A stretch of 64,000 bases of DNA from Leptospira selangorensis (GTDB lineage: Bacteria; Spirochaetota; Leptospiria; Leptospirales; Leptospiraceae). A program made the translations under genes and the position numbers. The notes under the pieces were generated by a model that ran no database searches, was not told where the DNA came from, and worked only from the letters and a program-made list of their open reading frames with translations. This document shows positions 49,336 through 60,019 of the stretch, one piece after another. The stretch is taken from the NCBI RefSeq assembly GCF_004769405.1, contig NZ_RQES01000016.1:1-64000 (forward strand). Reading direction: 5' to 3'. Each line of letters opens with the position of its first letter. Position 1 is the first letter of the stretch.

Positions 49336-51210
49336 ATGTCAGTACCATTCTTAAATCCAGGAATATTCGCACATATTGATGCGGGTAAGACCACACTCTT
49401 AGAAAGGATCTTATTCGAGACCGGCAAAATTTCTGCGCCGGGCAGAATTGAAGAAGGTACCACAGAGTCCGATTATCTTCCGGAAGAGATAGAAAGAGGA
49501 ATTTCTATCCAATCTACTGTGGCTCGGATTCCTTATCCTGATACGAAAAAGCCTCGGGTCATTCTCCAATTCGTGGATAATCCTGGACATCTTGACTTTC
49601 AGTCCCAAGCAAACGCTTCTTTGCTCGTTTCCGACTTCGGCTTGGTTCTTATAGATTCATTCGAAGGATTAAAATCCCAGACCTTCCAGAACGTCGAAGC
49701 ACTTAGAAAGTCAGGAAAACCAATATTATTTTTTCTAAATAAACTAGATCGTCCTGGTGCGGACATTCTTTCTCCACTCGTTGATCTAGAAGTCGCCTTA
49801 GGAAAAGAACCGATCCTTTTATTCAAAGAAGACGGAAGTATTCCCGTTTTAAAGGGAGAAGGTCAGGAGTCGGAGTTCCTACCGCTCATAGAATGGGACC
49901 ACGGACTTTCGGAAGAATATCTGAAAGATCATAAACTTCTTCCTAAACTTGCTCTCAAAGGTTTGGTACAAGGGTTCTGGGAAGGAAAAATTTTTCCAGT
50001 GCTCGGAGGTTCTGCACTCCAAGGACTCGGCGTAAAGGAATTACTCTCCCTATTAGAGATCCTCGCCCAAGGAAAGCCTTCTTCTCCTTCTTCCAAAGAG
50101 CAAACAGGTGTTGCTTTCAAAAGAGAGATCCATCCTGAACTTGGAAAACTTCTTCATTTCCAAACTTTGGCATCCATTAAGGTCGGAGACTTCTTCTTAC
50201 ATGGCGAAACAAGACATAAGATAGAGAATTTATACCAAATTTCCGCAAGAGATTATGAGGAAGTTTCCGCGGGCTATGCAGGAGAACTTCTCGCAACTAC
50301 TTCTCTTTTGGATTGGATCCCTGGAGAAATCCTTTCGAGACATAATATAGAAAACAAAACTCTACTCTCTCCGATTAGAAAACAATTTCAGATCTTGATA
50401 GAACCTGAAAAAGAAGAAGATCGACAGGAACTTTGGGATCGTTTGCAAGATCTGGCCTGGTTGGATGAAGCGGTAAGTGTAGATATTCTTTCTGAAACGG
50501 GGCAATTTCGTTTATCAGGCACCGGTGAGTTACATTTGGAGATCTCTCTTTCGCGTTTAAAGGAGTCTTTTTCGAAAAGCTTTCAAACAAGTGGAATCAA
50601 GGTTGCAAGATTTGCTCTATGGAAAAATTTGGTTCAAAAGGTCGCATTTCAGCATACCGCGTTCGATCAAAAGATCTCGAGCGGTCAGGTGCTCGCGTCC
50701 TTGGAAAGTTCTCACAACTTTTCTAAGGGAGTGCGGTTTAATGTTCAGCTAGCTGATCCAATCAAAGAGGCGATTACATCCGCGTTTACGGAAGTCACCG
50801 CCCGGGGAATAGATGGAGAAGAAGTTCTCGGTCTACAAATGATTGTCGAGGGTTACGAGTCTCCAAGTGAGACAAAGTCTTTCGATCTTTCTTCCCTGAT
50901 CAAAGTAGCTGTCATCAAAGGTTTAAAGGACATAATTCCGAATCATTCGGTTTTCATTGGTCCCCTTTCCGAGTTAGAGATTCTTACACCGAATCAATAT
51001 CTCGGAGATATATTGGCCAGTTTGGCTAAGAGGGACGCGAAGATTCGTAAGGTCACTGAGTTGACCGAAGGGCGTCATTTGATCCAGGCAAGCGCTTCTA
51101 CGCAAAACTTGCTTGGCTTTAGCGGTGTCCTTAGAAATATGGCACAGGGAAGGGGCGTCCTATCTTTGGACACCCTTTTCGACTTTGATAACCATTCTGT
51201 ATTGTTTTAA
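49336..51210 (+). CDS. EF-G-like translational GTPase (ribosome-protection/EF-G paralogue)
   Basis: A GTPase of about 624 residues from the Met chosen here; the frame is open 18 codons further upstream, but MSVPFLNPGIFAHIDAGKTT is the natural beginning. G1 (AHIDAGKTT, 12-20), G3 (DNPGH, 81-85, instead of DTPGH) and G4 (NKLD, 135-138) are present; the switch I motif reads RGISIQS, with Ser where EF-G has Thr. The protein is about 70 residues shorter than EF-G and lacks the G' insertion, as in Tet(M)/Tet(O). The C-terminus (LLGFSGVLRNMAQGRG) is EF-G-like. It lies where fusA normally precedes tuf. Either a divergent EF-G paralogue or a ribosome-protection factor; the housekeeping fusA is probably elsewhere. 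Confidence 0.8.
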   Translation: MSVPFLNPGIFAHIDAGKTTLLERILFETGKISAPGRIEEGTTESDYLPEEIERGISIQSTVARIPYPDTKKPRVILQFVDNPGHLDFQSQANASLLVSDFGLVLIDSFEGLKSQTFQNVEALRKSGKPILFFLNKLDRPGADILSPLVDLEVALGKEPILLFKEDGSIPVLKGEGQESEFLPLIEWDHGLSEEYLKDHKLLPKLALKGLVQGFWEGKIFPVLGGSALQGLGVKELLSLLEILAQGKPSSPSSKEQTGVAFKREIHPELGKLLHFQTLASIKVGDFFLHGETRHKIENLYQISARDYEEVSAGYAGELLATTSLLDWIPGEILSRHNIENKTLLSPIRKQFQILIEPEKEEDRQELWDRLQDLAWLDEAVSVDILSETGQFRLSGTGELHLEISLSRLKESFSKSFQTSGIKVARFALWKNLVQKVAFQHTAFDQKISSGQVLASLESSHNFSKGVRFNVQLADPIKEAITSAFTEVTARGIDGEEVLGLQMIVEGYESPSETKSFDLSSLIKVAVIKGLKDIIPNHSVFIGPLSELEILTPNQYLGDILASLAKRDAKIRKVTELTEGRHLIQASASTQNLLGFSGVLRNMAQGRGVLSLDTLFDFDNHSVLF

Positions 51211-51212
51211 CA

Positions 51213-51236
51213 AACAAGTCTGTATTCAGATTTGTT
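51213..51236 (+). other. Hairpin upstream of tuf
   Basis: AACAAGTCTG and CAGATTTGTT pair over 10 bp with one G-U pair and a 4-nt loop, just after the stop of the EF-G-like gene and before the AAGGAG ribosome-binding site of tuf. It may set mRNA processing or partial termination so that tuf is expressed independently of the upstream gene. Confidence 0.4.
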
Positions 51237-51261
51237 AATAAAGTAAGGAGTTAAAAACGCT

Positions 51262-52467
51262 ATGGCTAAGGAGAAATTCGACAGGTCCAAACCACACTTA
51301 AACGTTGGTACAATCGGACACGTTGACCATGGAAAAACCACGCTAACGGCAGCAATCACCACTACGCTTGCAAAAGTATTGGGTGGAAAAAACAAAGCCG
51401 TAGCGTACGACCAAATCGATAACGCACCTGAGGAAAAAGCTCGTGGTATCACCATCGCTACTTCTCACCAAGAGTATGAGACTGCGAACCGCCACTATGC
51501 TCACGTAGACTGCCCAGGTCACGCTGACTATGTTAAAAACATGATCACCGGTGCTGCTCAGATGGACGCTGCGATCCTAGTTGTATCTGCAACTGACGGA
51601 CCAATGCCTCAAACGAAAGAGCATATCCTGCTCGCTCGTCAGGTAGGTGTTCCTTACATCATCGTATTCATCAACAAAGCTGACATGCTTGCTGCTGATG
51701 AGCGCGAAGAGATGATCCAAATGGTTGAGATGGACGTTCGTGACTTGTTAAACAAGTACAGCTTCCCTGGTGATGACACCCCAATCATTTACGGATCCGC
51801 TCTTAAAGCTCTTGAAGGCGACGAGTCTGAGTTAGGAGCTCCATCTGTAGTTAAACTAATGGAAGCTCTGGACACTTACGTTCCGAATCCAAAACGTATC
51901 GTTGACAAACCATTCCTAATGCCAGTAGAGGACGTGTTCTCTATTACTGGTCGTGGAACTGTTGCAACTGGAAGAGTAGAGCAAGGAACTTTGAAAATCA
52001 ACGACGAAGTTGAAATCGTTGGTGTTCGTCCGACTACTAAAACAGTTGTTACTGGTATCGAGATGTTCCGTAAACTTTTAGATTCCGCAGAAGCTGGAGA
52101 CAATATCGGTGCTCTTCTTCGTGGAACTAAAAAAGAAGACATCGAAAGAGGACAGGTTCTTGCTAAGCCAGGATCAATCACTCCTCACAAAAAATTCAAC
52201 GCGGAAGTTTACGTTCTTACTAAGGACGAAGGTGGACGTCACACTCCATTCTTCAATAACTACCGTCCACAGTTCTATTTTAGAACTACCGACATCACTG
52301 GCGTTTGTAACCTACCTAACGGTATGGAAATGGTAATGCCTGGTGACAACGTTACGATGAGCATCGAGTTGATCCACCCGATCGCTATGGACAAAGGTCT
52401 TAAATTCGCGATTCGCGAAGGTGGAAAGACTATCGGTTCTGGCGTAGTGGCTGAGATCACCGAGTAA
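51262..52467 (+). CDS. tuf: Elongation factor Tu
   Basis: A 401-residue EF-Tu with all GTPase motifs: GHVDHGKT (18-25 region), [18 protein letters not shown] and SALKAL. It delivers aminoacyl-tRNA to the ribosome. Domains 2 and 3 are complete (kirromycin-interface [16 protein letters not shown] region intact). A strong AAGGAG site precedes the ATG. Only this copy is seen here. It starts the tuf-rpsJ-rplC string. Confidence 0.98.
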   Translation: MAKEKFDRSKPHLNVGTIGHVDHGKTTLTAAITTTLAKVLGGKNKAVAYDQIDNAPEEKARGITIATSHQEYETANRHYAHVDCPGHADYVKNMITGAAQMDAAILVVSATDGPMPQTKEHILLARQVGVPYIIVFINKADMLAADEREEMIQMVEMDVRDLLNKYSFPGDDTPIIYGSALKALEGDESELGAPSVVKLMEALDTYVPNPKRIVDKPFLMPVEDVFSITGRGTVATGRVEQGTLKINDEVEIVGVRPTTKTVVTGIEMFRKLLDSAEAGDNIGALLRGTKKEDIERGQVLAKPGSITPHKKFNAEVYVLTKDEGGRHTPFFNNYRPQFYFRTTDITGVCNLPNGMEMVMPGDNVTMSIELIHPIAMDKGLKFAIREGGKTIGSGVVAEITE

Positions 52468-52477
52468 GAGAAAGGAA

Positions 52478-52786
52478 ATGGCTGGCCAAAAGATCAGAGT
52501 AAAGCTTAAAGCTTTCGATCATAAGTTGATCGACCAATCAACTTACGAGATCGTTGCGACTGCCAAAAGGACCGGGGCTACTGTCTCCGGTCCGATTCCT
52601 CTTCCAACGAAGAAGGAAATATACACAGTCCTCCGTTCTCCACACGTAAATAAAAAATCAAGAGAGCAGTTTGAGATGAAAACTCACAAAAGGCTCATAG
52701 ACATTCTGGACACCAATGAAGACACAGTTGAGGCTTTAATGAAGCTACAACTCCCTGCAGGTGTTTCAGTGGATATTAAATCCTAA
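52478..52786 (+). CDS. rpsJ: 30S ribosomal protein S10
   Basis: A 102-residue S10, also the NusE partner of NusB and NusG in antitermination. The loop region ([24 protein letters not shown]) is intact. It opens the S10 operon, 10 nt after tuf, so it is likely transcribed from the tuf promoter as well. Confidence 0.97.
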   Translation: MAGQKIRVKLKAFDHKLIDQSTYEIVATAKRTGATVSGPIPLPTKKEIYTVLRSPHVNKKSREQFEMKTHKRLIDILDTNEDTVEALMKLQLPAGVSVDIKS

Positions 52787-52797
52787 GGGAAGAAGAA

Positions 52798-53418
52798 ATG
52801 GCAAAGGGATTAATCGGTAAAAAGATAGGGATGTCCCAAATCTTCGACGAGCAAGGAAACATTATTCCTGTAACCGTCTTAGAGGTAGGTCCCTGCGCAG
52901 TTTCCCAAGTCAAGTCCGCCGCTACGGACGGTTACGACGCGATACAATTAGCTTATCAGGATGATAAAGAAAAACACCTGACCAAAAGCGAGATAAAGCA
53001 TTTGGCAAAAGCTGGACTAACTCCTAAGAGAGTGTTGAAGGAATTCCGGAATTTCGGCGAAGAGCCGGCTGCAGGCGCTGAGATAAAAGCTCAAGACGTG
53101 TTTGCTGTTGCGGATATTGTAAAAGTTACAGGAACCAGCAAAGGTAAAGGTTTCCAAGGTGTTATCAAAAGATACGGACACCATGGTGGACCAGGAGCTC
53201 ACGGTTCTCGTTTTCATAGACATCCAGGATCCATGGGATCCAACACTACTCCAGGTAGAGTATTCAAAGGTCGTAAATTACCGGGCCGTATGGGTTTTGA
53301 TACAAAAACTGTATTAAACCTGAAAGTGGTTCGTATTCACGAAGCAGAAAATTTGGTTTTTGTAAGTGGATCCGTTCCGGGACCTGCAAACTCCATCATC
53401 ACTATTGAGAAGATATAA
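52798..53418 (+). CDS. rplC: 50S ribosomal protein L3
   Basis: A 206-residue L3 lining the peptidyl transferase region. The conserved loop ([19 protein letters not shown]) is present; the Gln that PrmB methylates in E. coli is not conserved here, in keeping with many non-proteobacteria. Second gene of the S10 operon. Confidence 0.97.
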   Translation: MAKGLIGKKIGMSQIFDEQGNIIPVTVLEVGPCAVSQVKSAATDGYDAIQLAYQDDKEKHLTKSEIKHLAKAGLTPKRVLKEFRNFGEEPAAGAEIKAQDVFAVADIVKVTGTSKGKGFQGVIKRYGHHGGPGAHGSRFHRHPGSMGSNTTPGRVFKGRKLPGRMGFDTKTVLNLKVVRIHEAENLVFVSGSVPGPANSIITIEKI

Positions 53419-53433
53419 AGACCGCGGTTAGTC

Positions 53434-54069
53434 ATGAAAGCACAGAAGTACTCAAAAGAAGGAAAACTGCTCTCGGAAATCGAACTTCCTGCAGCGTTGT
53501 TCGAATCCAAATATAGCAGTGGCGCGATTTACGACGCCATCAAAGCGGAGAATGCTAACCTTCGCTCCGGGAATCATCATACCAAAACTCGCTCGGAAGT
53601 ATCCGGGGGTGGTAAAAAGCCTTGGTCCCAAAAAGGAACCGGTAGAGCTCGTCAAGGTTCTATCCGTGCTCCTCAATGGGTGGGCGGTGGTACTGTTCAC
53701 GGACCTCGCAAGAGAGATTATTCTTATAACGTTTCTCCAAAAGTGAAACGCAGAGCGGTTCTTTCCGTTTTGAATAAGAAAGCCCAAGACGCGGTCATTA
53801 AAGTAGTAGAAGATCTGGATCCAAAAGAATTCAGCACTAAAGCTTTCTCTACTTTATTCAATAATATCGGATTAAAGAACACCGGAGTGATCGGATTCTT
53901 AGTAGGTGGAGAGAACGATTTCCTTAAAAAGTCGGTTCGTAATATCCCTACTGTAAAATACATCAACTCCAAACGTATCGCGGTTCGTGACATTCTATAT
54001 AATAGAAATCTTGTAATCACCGAAGGTGCTTTGGGAGAAATTCTCAAACATTACGGAGAAGGAAAATGA
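53434..54069 (+). CDS. rplD: 50S ribosomal protein L4
   Basis: A 211-residue L4. The tunnel loop ([20 protein letters not shown]), whose changes give macrolide resistance, has the standard sequence. In enterobacteria L4 autoregulates the S10 operon; no sign of that mechanism is visible here. It overlaps rplW by 4 nt. Confidence 0.97.
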   Translation: MKAQKYSKEGKLLSEIELPAALFESKYSSGAIYDAIKAENANLRSGNHHTKTRSEVSGGGKKPWSQKGTGRARQGSIRAPQWVGGGTVHGPRKRDYSYNVSPKVKRRAVLSVLNKKAQDAVIKVVEDLDPKEFSTKAFSTLFNNIGLKNTGVIGFLVGGENDFLKKSVRNIPTVKYINSKRIAVRDILYNRNLVITEGALGEILKHYGEGK

Positions 54070-54374
54070 ATCTTAACGAAGTGATCTTATCTCCGATCAT
54101 CACTGAAAAGTCTCAGGATCTTGAGACTATCGGTGAAAAAGCCGGTAAAAGAACCGTAAAATACACTGTGGAAATCCACCCTAGAGCTAACAAAACTCTA
54201 GTGAAGGAAGCTTTCCGTAAAATTTACAATGTAGTACCTTCTTCCGTAAACATCCAAGTGTATCGCGGAAAGATAAAAAGATTCCGTCATCTACCTGCTC
54301 CTAAAGCTCATTGGAAAAAAGCAATCGTGACTTTCCAAGACGGAGCTAGCATCGACTTCGGAAAGGAAGCATAA
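54066..54374 (+). CDS. rplW: 50S ribosomal protein L23
   Basis: A 102-residue L23 at the tunnel exit, docking site for trigger factor and SRP. The typical [10 protein letters not shown] start and [13 protein letters not shown] end strands are visible. Start coupled to the rplD stop. Confidence 0.96.
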   Translation: MNLNEVILSPIITEKSQDLETIGEKAGKRTVKYTVEIHPRANKTLVKEAFRKIYNVVPSSVNIQVYRGKIKRFRHLPAPKAHWKKAIVTFQDGASIDFGKEA

Positions 54375-54377
54375 GAA

Positions 54378-55217
54378 ATGGGAATTAAAAAGTTTAAACC
54401 CGTTACTGCCGCCAGCCGTTTTAAATCGGTATTAACCTTCGAGGAAATCACCGAGACAGAACCGTATCGCCCTTTAACGATCAGCTTAAATTACAAAGCA
54501 GGTCGCGGAGAAGGTGGTAAAATTGCGGTTCGCAGAAAAGGCGGAAGAGTAAAACGCAAATATCGTATCATCGACTTCAAACGTCGCAAAGTAGGGATTA
54601 CCGCTACAGTTAAAACTGTAGAATACGATCCTTATCGTTCGGCGTTTATTTCTCTCGTTAGTTACTCTGACGGAGAATACGCTTATATCCTAAATGCTGA
54701 AGGCATGAAAGTTGGAGACAAAGTTTCCAATGGAGAAGGCGCTGAAATTAAAGTTGGAAACGCACTTCCACTCGGAAAAATTCCTCCAGGCACTAACGTG
54801 CATAACGTGGAATTGAAAATTGGAAGAGGCGGGCAAATCGCAAGAACTGCAGGATCCTTCGCTACTATCGCAGGTAGAGACGGAGAGTATGTTCTTCTGA
54901 AACTTCCAAGCTCCGAAGTTCGTAAAGTTCACCAGAACTGCTACGCTACTATAGGAATTTGCAGCAATAGAGATCATAACCTTGTTTCCATCGGTAAAGC
55001 CGGTAGAAACAGATGGTTGGGAAAACGTCCTAAGGTCAGAGGGGTTGTAATGAACCCGGTTGATCACCCACATGGTGGTGGTGAGGGACGTACTTCCGGA
55101 GGACGTCACCCAGTGACTCCTTGGGGTATTCCAACTAAAGGATACAAAACTCGTCGTAGGGCTAAACCTTCCGACAAGTTCATTATCCAGAAGAGAAAGG
55201 GAAATAGGAGCAGGTAA
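54378..55217 (+). CDS. rplB: 50S ribosomal protein L2
   Basis: A 279-residue L2, essential for subunit association and peptidyl transferase assembly. The invariant C-terminal [19 protein letters not shown] region, including the conserved His, is intact. Length is close to the bacterial standard. Confidence 0.98.
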   Translation: MGIKKFKPVTAASRFKSVLTFEEITETEPYRPLTISLNYKAGRGEGGKIAVRRKGGRVKRKYRIIDFKRRKVGITATVKTVEYDPYRSAFISLVSYSDGEYAYILNAEGMKVGDKVSNGEGAEIKVGNALPLGKIPPGTNVHNVELKIGRGGQIARTAGSFATIAGRDGEYVLLKLPSSEVRKVHQNCYATIGICSNRDHNLVSIGKAGRNRWLGKRPKVRGVVMNPVDHPHGGGEGRTSGGRHPVTPWGIPTKGYKTRRRAKPSDKFIIQKRKGNRSR

Positions 55218-55222
55218 TCATC

Positions 55223-55501
55223 ATGAGATCTTCTAAAAAAGGTCCGTTCATCGACAGTCACCTCATGAGCAAGGTGATCAAGCTGAACTCTGAAAACCAA
55301 AAGAAACCGTTTAAGACCTGGTCTCGTAGAAGTACGATTTTCCCGGACATGATCGGTCACACCATCATGGTTCATAACGGAAACAAATTTATCCCTGTTT
55401 TCATTAACGACAACATGGTAGGACACAAGTTAGGAGAATTCGCTCCGACTCGTACTTATCGTGGTCATGGAAACACCGATAAAAAGGCGGCTAAGAAGTA
55501 A
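55223..55501 (+). CDS. rpsS: 30S ribosomal protein S19
   Basis: A 92-residue S19 at the head of the small subunit, with [10 protein letters not shown] at the N-terminus and the conserved [17 protein letters not shown] core. Its last base is the first base of the rplV start, so translation is coupled. Confidence 0.97.
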   Translation: MRSSKKGPFIDSHLMSKVIKLNSENQKKPFKTWSRRSTIFPDMIGHTIMVHNGNKFIPVFINDNMVGHKLGEFAPTRTYRGHGNTDKKAAKK

Positions 55502-55833
55502 TGGAAGCCGTAGCAATCGCAAGATTTATTAGAATGTCGCCTCGTAAACTTCGTCTTGTTGCGGATGAGATCCGTGGATACGAAGTTGCTGAAGCTCTGG
55601 ATATTCTTAAATATACTAACAAAAGAGCGATCGAGCCTATCTTCAAACTTATCAAATCCGCTTCTGCAAACGCAGTTGTGAAAAGTGATAACGCTGATCC
55701 AGGCAAGATGTTCATTAAAAAGATCCTGGTGGACGAAGGCCCAATTCTTAAACGCTTCCGTCCTCGTGCTCGCGGTAGAGCTGCAAGGATCCGTAAGAGA
55801 ACCAGCCACGTTACAGTGGTAATCTCGGATTAA
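55501..55833 (+). CDS. rplV: 50S ribosomal protein L22
   Basis: A 110-residue L22 with the usual [19 protein letters not shown] start and the extended tunnel hairpin ([21 protein letters not shown]). The hairpin has standard length, so no macrolide-resistance insertion or deletion is present. Confidence 0.97.
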   Translation: MEAVAIARFIRMSPRKLRLVADEIRGYEVAEALDILKYTNKRAIEPIFKLIKSASANAVVKSDNADPGKMFIKKILVDEGPILKRFRPRARGRAARIRKRTSHVTVVISD

Positions 55834-55844
55834 TAGGGGAAATC

Positions 55845-56522
55845 ATGGGACAGAAAGTTAACCCAATCGGACTTCGTATCGGAATTACCCGCGGATGGGA
55901 TTCCATCTGGTTCTCTCAGCAGGACTATAAAAAGAACCTGCACGAAGATATTAGAATTCGTAGATTTATCCAAGGCCGTTTCAAAGAAGCTGGCGTTGTA
56001 AAAGTTGTAGTGGAGCGTTTTCCTGAGAAGATCAACGTGAACCTTCACACTGCTAAGCCAGGTGTGGTAATCGGTAAAAACGGAGCGAATATCGAAGCCG
56101 TTAAAAAAGTCCTTAAGACTATGACCGAAAAACCTCTTAATCTTAACATTATCGAAGTTAAGAAGCCTGAGACTATTGCACAATGTATCGCTGAATCTAT
56201 CGCGATCCAAATCCAAGAACGTCAGCCGTTCCGCCGCGTGATGAAACAAGAACTTCGTCGTGCGATGAGAGGTGGAGTAGAAGGAATTAAGATCCTTATC
56301 TCCGGACGTTTGAACGGAGCGGATATGGCTCGTCGCGAAGGTTATCGTGAAGGAAGAATTCCTCTTCATACCCTTAGAGCGAAAATCGATCTAGGATTCC
56401 GTGAAGCAAGCACCACTTTCGGACAAATCGGAGTGAAGGTTTGGACTTACACTGGAGACTTCATCAACAGTAAAGAAGAGTCCGAAGAAGATAAATACGC
56501 CGTTAAAAGAAGGACCAACTGA
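55845..56522 (+). CDS. rpsC: 30S ribosomal protein S3
   Basis: A 225-residue S3 with an N-terminal KH domain ([18 protein letters not shown]) and the C-terminal S3 domain ([21 protein letters not shown]). With S4 and S5 it forms the mRNA entry helicase of the ribosome. An open frame on the opposite strand here is a coding shadow. Confidence 0.97.
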   Translation: MGQKVNPIGLRIGITRGWDSIWFSQQDYKKNLHEDIRIRRFIQGRFKEAGVVKVVVERFPEKINVNLHTAKPGVVIGKNGANIEAVKKVLKTMTEKPLNLNIIEVKKPETIAQCIAESIAIQIQERQPFRRVMKQELRRAMRGGVEGIKILISGRLNGADMARREGYREGRIPLHTLRAKIDLGFREASTTFGQIGVKVWTYTGDFINSKEESEEDKYAVKRRTN

Positions 56523-56552
56523 TCGTCTTTGATGATCCAAAGGTAAAAAACG

Positions 56553-56966
56553 ATGTTATCACCTAAAAGAGTTAAGTTCAGAAAAAGACAAAGGGGCCGC
56601 TTGAAAGGAAACGACGAGCGTGGTTCCAAAGTGTCCTTCGGAGAGTTCGGTCTTAAAGCCGTTACTTCCGGACGTTTGACTGCAAGACAGATCGAAGCGG
56701 CAAGGATCACTATCAACCGTCAGGTAAAAAGAGGCGGGAAACTTTGGATTAGGATCTTCCCTCATCTACCTATTACTAAAAAACCAGCGGAAACTCGTAT
56801 GGGTAAAGGTAAAGGTAACCCTGAGTTCTGGATCGCAGAGATCAGACCTGGTAGAGTTTTATTCGAAATGAGCGGAATCGATGAGGCGACCGCTAAAAAA
56901 GCTTTGGATCTGGCTGCTTATAAACTGCCTGTTCAAACTGAATTCGTGAAGAGGTCTACGCTGTGA
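56553..56966 (+). CDS. rplP: 50S ribosomal protein L16
   Basis: A 137-residue L16 near the A-site tRNA elbow. The start [16 protein letters not shown] and the [16 protein letters not shown] region are typical. It overlaps rpmC by 4 nt. Confidence 0.97.
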   Translation: MLSPKRVKFRKRQRGRLKGNDERGSKVSFGEFGLKAVTSGRLTARQIEAARITINRQVKRGGKLWIRIFPHLPITKKPAETRMGKGKGNPEFWIAEIRPGRVLFEMSGIDEATAKKALDLAAYKLPVQTEFVKRSTL

Positions 56967-57265
56967 AAAAGATCAAACTCGCAGAGTTGAAAGACGCAGA
57001 AATTTTAGCACAATTGGAAGATGCTTACAAAATCATTCGTACAGCACGTTTCCAATACGGAGTGGCTCGTTCTTTGGAAAACCCGAAGGTGATTACTAAT
57101 GCGAAGAAAAAAATCGCACGCCTTCTAACAATCCAAAAGAACAGAGAGTTGGCTGCGAAGTCTGGCGCTACTAAAGCTAGACGTTATTCAAGAGCTACTC
57201 GTAAGAGACAGGCTCTGGCAAAAGCAAACGCTTCTGCTAAGAATGTAGCTAAAGGAACGAACTGA
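56963..57265 (+). CDS. rpmC: 50S ribosomal protein L29 with C-terminal extension
   Basis: A 100-residue L29, whereas most bacterial L29 are 60-70 residues. The helical core ([22 protein letters not shown], then [17 protein letters not shown]) is followed by about 35 extra residues rich in Ala, Lys and Arg. The tail lies near the tunnel exit in the known ribosome structure, so it could touch rRNA or exit-site factors; that role is inference. Confidence 0.92.
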   Translation: MKKIKLAELKDAEILAQLEDAYKIIRTARFQYGVARSLENPKVITNAKKKIARLLTIQKNRELAAKSGATKARRYSRATRKRQALAKANASAKNVAKGTN

Positions 57266-57267
57266 TT

Positions 57268-57537
57268 ATGGAAACTGCAAAGAAGCATATAAAAAAATCA
57301 CTTCTTAGCGAAGGTAAAGTTGTGAGCACCGCTATGGACAAAACCCTAGTGATGTTAGTAGAGGCTCGTAAGACTCACCCTAAGTTTAAGAAGATCGTTC
57401 GTAGAACCGTTAAAATGAAGGTTCATGACGAAAAAAATGAATGCCAAGTAGGAGATAGAATTCTGGCGATTGAAACCAGACCTCTATCCCGTGAAAAGCG
57501 TCACCGTCTATTTAAGATCGTAGAAAAGGCAAAGTAA
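57268..57537 (+). CDS. rpsQ: 30S ribosomal protein S17
   Basis: An 89-residue S17, an OB-fold primary 16S rRNA binder. The [16 protein letters not shown] strand set and [11 protein letters not shown] tail are characteristic. It follows rpmC by 2 nt and precedes rplN by 1 nt. Confidence 0.96.
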   Translation: METAKKHIKKSLLSEGKVVSTAMDKTLVMLVEARKTHPKFKKIVRRTVKMKVHDEKNECQVGDRILAIETRPLSREKRHRLFKIVEKAK

Positions 57538-57538
57538 G

Positions 57539-57931
57539 ATGATCCAACAGGAAACCATCCTCCAAGTCGCCGATAACTCCGGAATAAAAAGAGTTATGTG
57601 TATTAAAGTCTTAGGAGGCTCTAAAAAACGTTACGCCTCCGTAGGAGACGAGATCATCGTCGCCGTTAAAGACGCACAACCTGCTTATGGGTTAAAAGAT
57701 TCCACGGGGAAAAAGGTCCATAACAAGGCCGTTCAACGCGCAGTAGTCGTCAGAACTAAAAAAGAAATCCGTCGTCCAGATGGTTCTTATATTCGTTTCG
57801 ATGATAACGCAGTCGCAATTATCGACGACAAAGGAAACCCGAAAGGGACCCGTATTTTCGGGCCAGTAGCTCGCGAACTTCGCGATAAAAAATACGCTAA
57901 GATCATCTCCCTAGCGCCGGAGGTTTTATAA
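57539..57931 (+). CDS. rplN: 50S ribosomal protein L14
   Basis: A 130-residue L14, slightly longer than the usual 122 because of an insertion around residues 48-62 ([15 protein letters not shown]). The [20 protein letters not shown] start and the [18 protein letters not shown] end are standard. It shares one base with the rplX start. Confidence 0.97.
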   Translation: MIQQETILQVADNSGIKRVMCIKVLGGSKKRYASVGDEIIVAVKDAQPAYGLKDSTGKKVHNKAVQRAVVVRTKKEIRRPDGSYIRFDDNAVAIIDDKGNPKGTRIFGPVARELRDKKYAKIISLAPEVL

Positions 57932-58284
57932 TGTCTAAGCTGACGTATCGGGGATCCGAATATACAAAATTCAAATCCGTTCGCCTTCACAAAGATGACG
58001 AAGTAATCGTTATCGCAGGAAAAGAGAAGGGAAAAAAAGGCAAGATCCTAGTAATCGATAAGAAAAGGGATCGTGTAGTAGTAGAAGGACTCAATAAACG
58101 TAAACGTTTCTTAAGACCTACCCAAGAAAACCCTCAAGGTGGTATCGTAGAAGTGGAAGCTCCAATGCACATTTCCAACGTAATGTTCTACGATTCCAAG
58201 AAGAAGAAGGGAGTTCGTCTGGGCTACCAAGAGAACAAAGGTAAAAAAGTCCGCGTTTCTAAGCCGGAAGGGAAAGAGATCTAA
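57931..58284 (+). CDS. rplX: 50S ribosomal protein L24
   Basis: A 117-residue L24 with its KOW motif ([19 protein letters not shown]), an assembly initiator for the large subunit. It carries a short N-terminal extension before the KOW domain. Confidence 0.96.
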   Translation: MSKLTYRGSEYTKFKSVRLHKDDEVIVIAGKEKGKKGKILVIDKKRDRVVVEGLNKRKRFLRPTQENPQGGIVEVEAPMHISNVMFYDSKKKKGVRLGYQENKGKKVRVSKPEGKEI

Positions 58285-58287
58285 GTC

Positions 58288-58839
58288 ATGGCAGCAGCTA
58301 GATTGAGAGATAAATACGGGAAAGAAATCGTTCCCGCTCTTCAGAAACAATATAACTTCAAGTCCATTATGCAAGTTCCTCGTTTGGAAAAAATCGTTCT
58401 AAACGTGGGAATGGGTGAGGCTCATACCAACCCTAAAGCATTGGAAGCGGCTGTAGAAGAACTCGCATTGATCACCGGACAACGCCCGGTTAAAACCAAG
58501 GCTAAAAAATCCATCGCAGGATTCAAACTCCGCGAAGGTATGAGCCTCGGTACCACAGTAACCTTACGTGGAAACTATATGTATGAGTTTCTAGATCGTT
58601 TGGTGAACGTGGCTCTACCAAGGGTGCGTGACTTTAAAGGAGTTTCCGAGAAAGGTTTCGACGGACGCGGAAACTACAACTTCAGCATCAAAGAACAAAT
58701 CATTTTCCCAGAGATCAAAGTGGATAAGATCAACACTCTCTACGGGATGAACCTGACCTTCGTAACGAACACCAAGGTAGACGCAGAAGCTTATAGCCTT
58801 CTCGCTGCTTTCGGTATGCCGTTCCGGAACCTGAGATAA
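58288..58839 (+). CDS. rplE: 50S ribosomal protein L5
   Basis: A 183-residue L5 that binds 5S rRNA and contacts S13 and P-site tRNA. Recognised by [38 protein letters not shown] and the [14 protein letters not shown] end. Confidence 0.97.
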   Translation: MAAARLRDKYGKEIVPALQKQYNFKSIMQVPRLEKIVLNVGMGEAHTNPKALEAAVEELALITGQRPVKTKAKKSIAGFKLREGMSLGTTVTLRGNYMYEFLDRLVNVALPRVRDFKGVSEKGFDGRGNYNFSIKEQIIFPEIKVDKINTLYGMNLTFVTNTKVDAEAYSLLAAFGMPFRNLR

Positions 58840-58852
58840 GGAGCCCGCAATC

Positions 58853-59038
58853 ATGGCTAAGACCTCTTTAATCGAAAGACATAAGAAAAAAAAGAAATTC
58901 AAAGTACGGGTTCACAACCGTTGCCCACTTTGCGGACGCCCTCGCGGTTACCTAAGAAGATTCGACATGTGCAGAATTTGCTTCCGGAAGCTTGCTAGCC
59001 AAGCTCAAATCCCGGGCGTAGTTAAGGCATCTTGGTAA
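58853..59038 (+). CDS. rpsN: 30S ribosomal protein S14, zinc-binding type
   Basis: A 61-residue S14 of the short, zinc-containing (C+) type: CPLCG and CRICF supply the four Cys ligands. The long zinc-free S14 found in some bacteria is not present here. Confidence 0.96.
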   Translation: MAKTSLIERHKKKKKFKVRVHNRCPLCGRPRGYLRRFDMCRICFRKLASQAQIPGVVKASW

Positions 59039-59051
59039 GGAGGACATTATA

Positions 59052-59450
59052 ATGAGTTTATCTGATCCAATCGGTGATATGCTGACCCGCATTCGTAATG
59101 CTGGTCGCGCAAAACATGAGAGTTGTGTGATTCCAGGAAGTAAGATCAAACGTTCTATTCTGGAGTTATTAAAAGAAGAAGGATTTATCAACGGCTATGA
59201 GCCGGTGACTAACGGAAGTTTCGAAGATTTCAAAGTTGCTTTGAAATACGATGTAACCAAAAGACCAGTGATCCGCGAGTTAGTTCGTGTATCTAAGCCA
59301 GGTCGTAGAGTTTACATGAAAAGCGAAGAGATCCGCCCATATAAAAACAATATGGGAACTATGATTCTCTCCACTTCCAAGGGAGTTATGACCGGCAAAA
59401 AAGCTCGGAAATTACGCGTAGGAGGAGAGGTTATCTGTAAACTCTCTTAA
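59052..59450 (+). CDS. rpsH: 30S ribosomal protein S8
   Basis: A 132-residue S8. It binds the central domain of 16S rRNA and in E. coli represses the spc operon. [13 protein letters not shown] at the N-terminus and [21 protein letters not shown] at the C-terminus are typical. Confidence 0.97.
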   Translation: MSLSDPIGDMLTRIRNAGRAKHESCVIPGSKIKRSILELLKEEGFINGYEPVTNGSFEDFKVALKYDVTKRPVIRELVRVSKPGRRVYMKSEEIRPYKNNMGTMILSTSKGVMTGKKARKLRVGGEVICKLS

Positions 59451-59475
59451 GAGTGACGGAAACTTATAAAGACCT

Positions 59476-60015
59476 ATGTCCAGGATTGGAAAAGCAGAAA
59501 TCAAACTTCCGGATAAAGTGGAAGTAAAACAGGACACCACCGTAATTAAAGTGAAAGGTCCTCTAGGTGAGTTACAAACTCCTATTTTTGCAGGAATCTC
59601 TCTGAAAAGCGAGGGTGGAATTGTAAAATTAGAAAGATCCAGCGAAGAGCAAAACGTAGTAGCTCTTCACGGATTGACCCGCGCTCTTCTTATGAATAGC
59701 GTAAAGGGCGTAACCGCTGGTTGGGAAAGAAACCTGGAGATCACAGGGGTTGGTTATCGTGCTGCTAAGCGCGGTGAAGATCTGGTGATGAACCTTGGAT
59801 ATTCCCACGAGGTTGTTTATAAAGCTCCTAAAGGAATTAAGATCGAAGTCATTGAACAAGTGAAGATCAAAATTTCCGGGATCGACAAACAACTGGTCGG
59901 ACAAGTTGCGGCGGATATCCGTTCTAAGAGACCTCCTGAGCCTTATAAAGGTAAAGGGATCAAGTACAACGACGAATTTATCAAGAGAAAGGCCGGAAAA
60001 ACCGGTAAGAAGTAA
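59476..60015 (+). CDS. rplF: 50S ribosomal protein L6
   Basis: A 179-residue L6 with two repeated domains; the conserved [16 protein letters not shown] end lies near the sarcin-ricin loop. Standard length. Confidence 0.97.
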   Translation: MSRIGKAEIKLPDKVEVKQDTTVIKVKGPLGELQTPIFAGISLKSEGGIVKLERSSEEQNVVALHGLTRALLMNSVKGVTAGWERNLEITGVGYRAAKRGEDLVMNLGYSHEVVYKAPKGIKIEVIEQVKIKISGIDKQLVGQVAADIRSKRPPEPYKGKGIKYNDEFIKRKAGKTGKK

Positions 60016-60019
60016 GGCC

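Noticed and set aside
49336..51210. Naming the EF-G-like protein as the resistance gene tet(M)
   Set aside because: The domain layout is similar, but the C-terminal region looks more like EF-G and the genomic place is housekeeping, so a resistance call is not supported.
55830..56369. Open frame of about 179 codons opposite rpsC
   Set aside because: Complement of a highly expressed ribosomal gene with biased codons; no ribosome-binding site or recognisable motif.
59906..60019. In-frame upstream extension of rplR starting inside rplF
   Set aside because: The extra 38 residues do not resemble L18; the ATG at 60020 follows the rplF stop by 4 nt and gives the standard L18 start.
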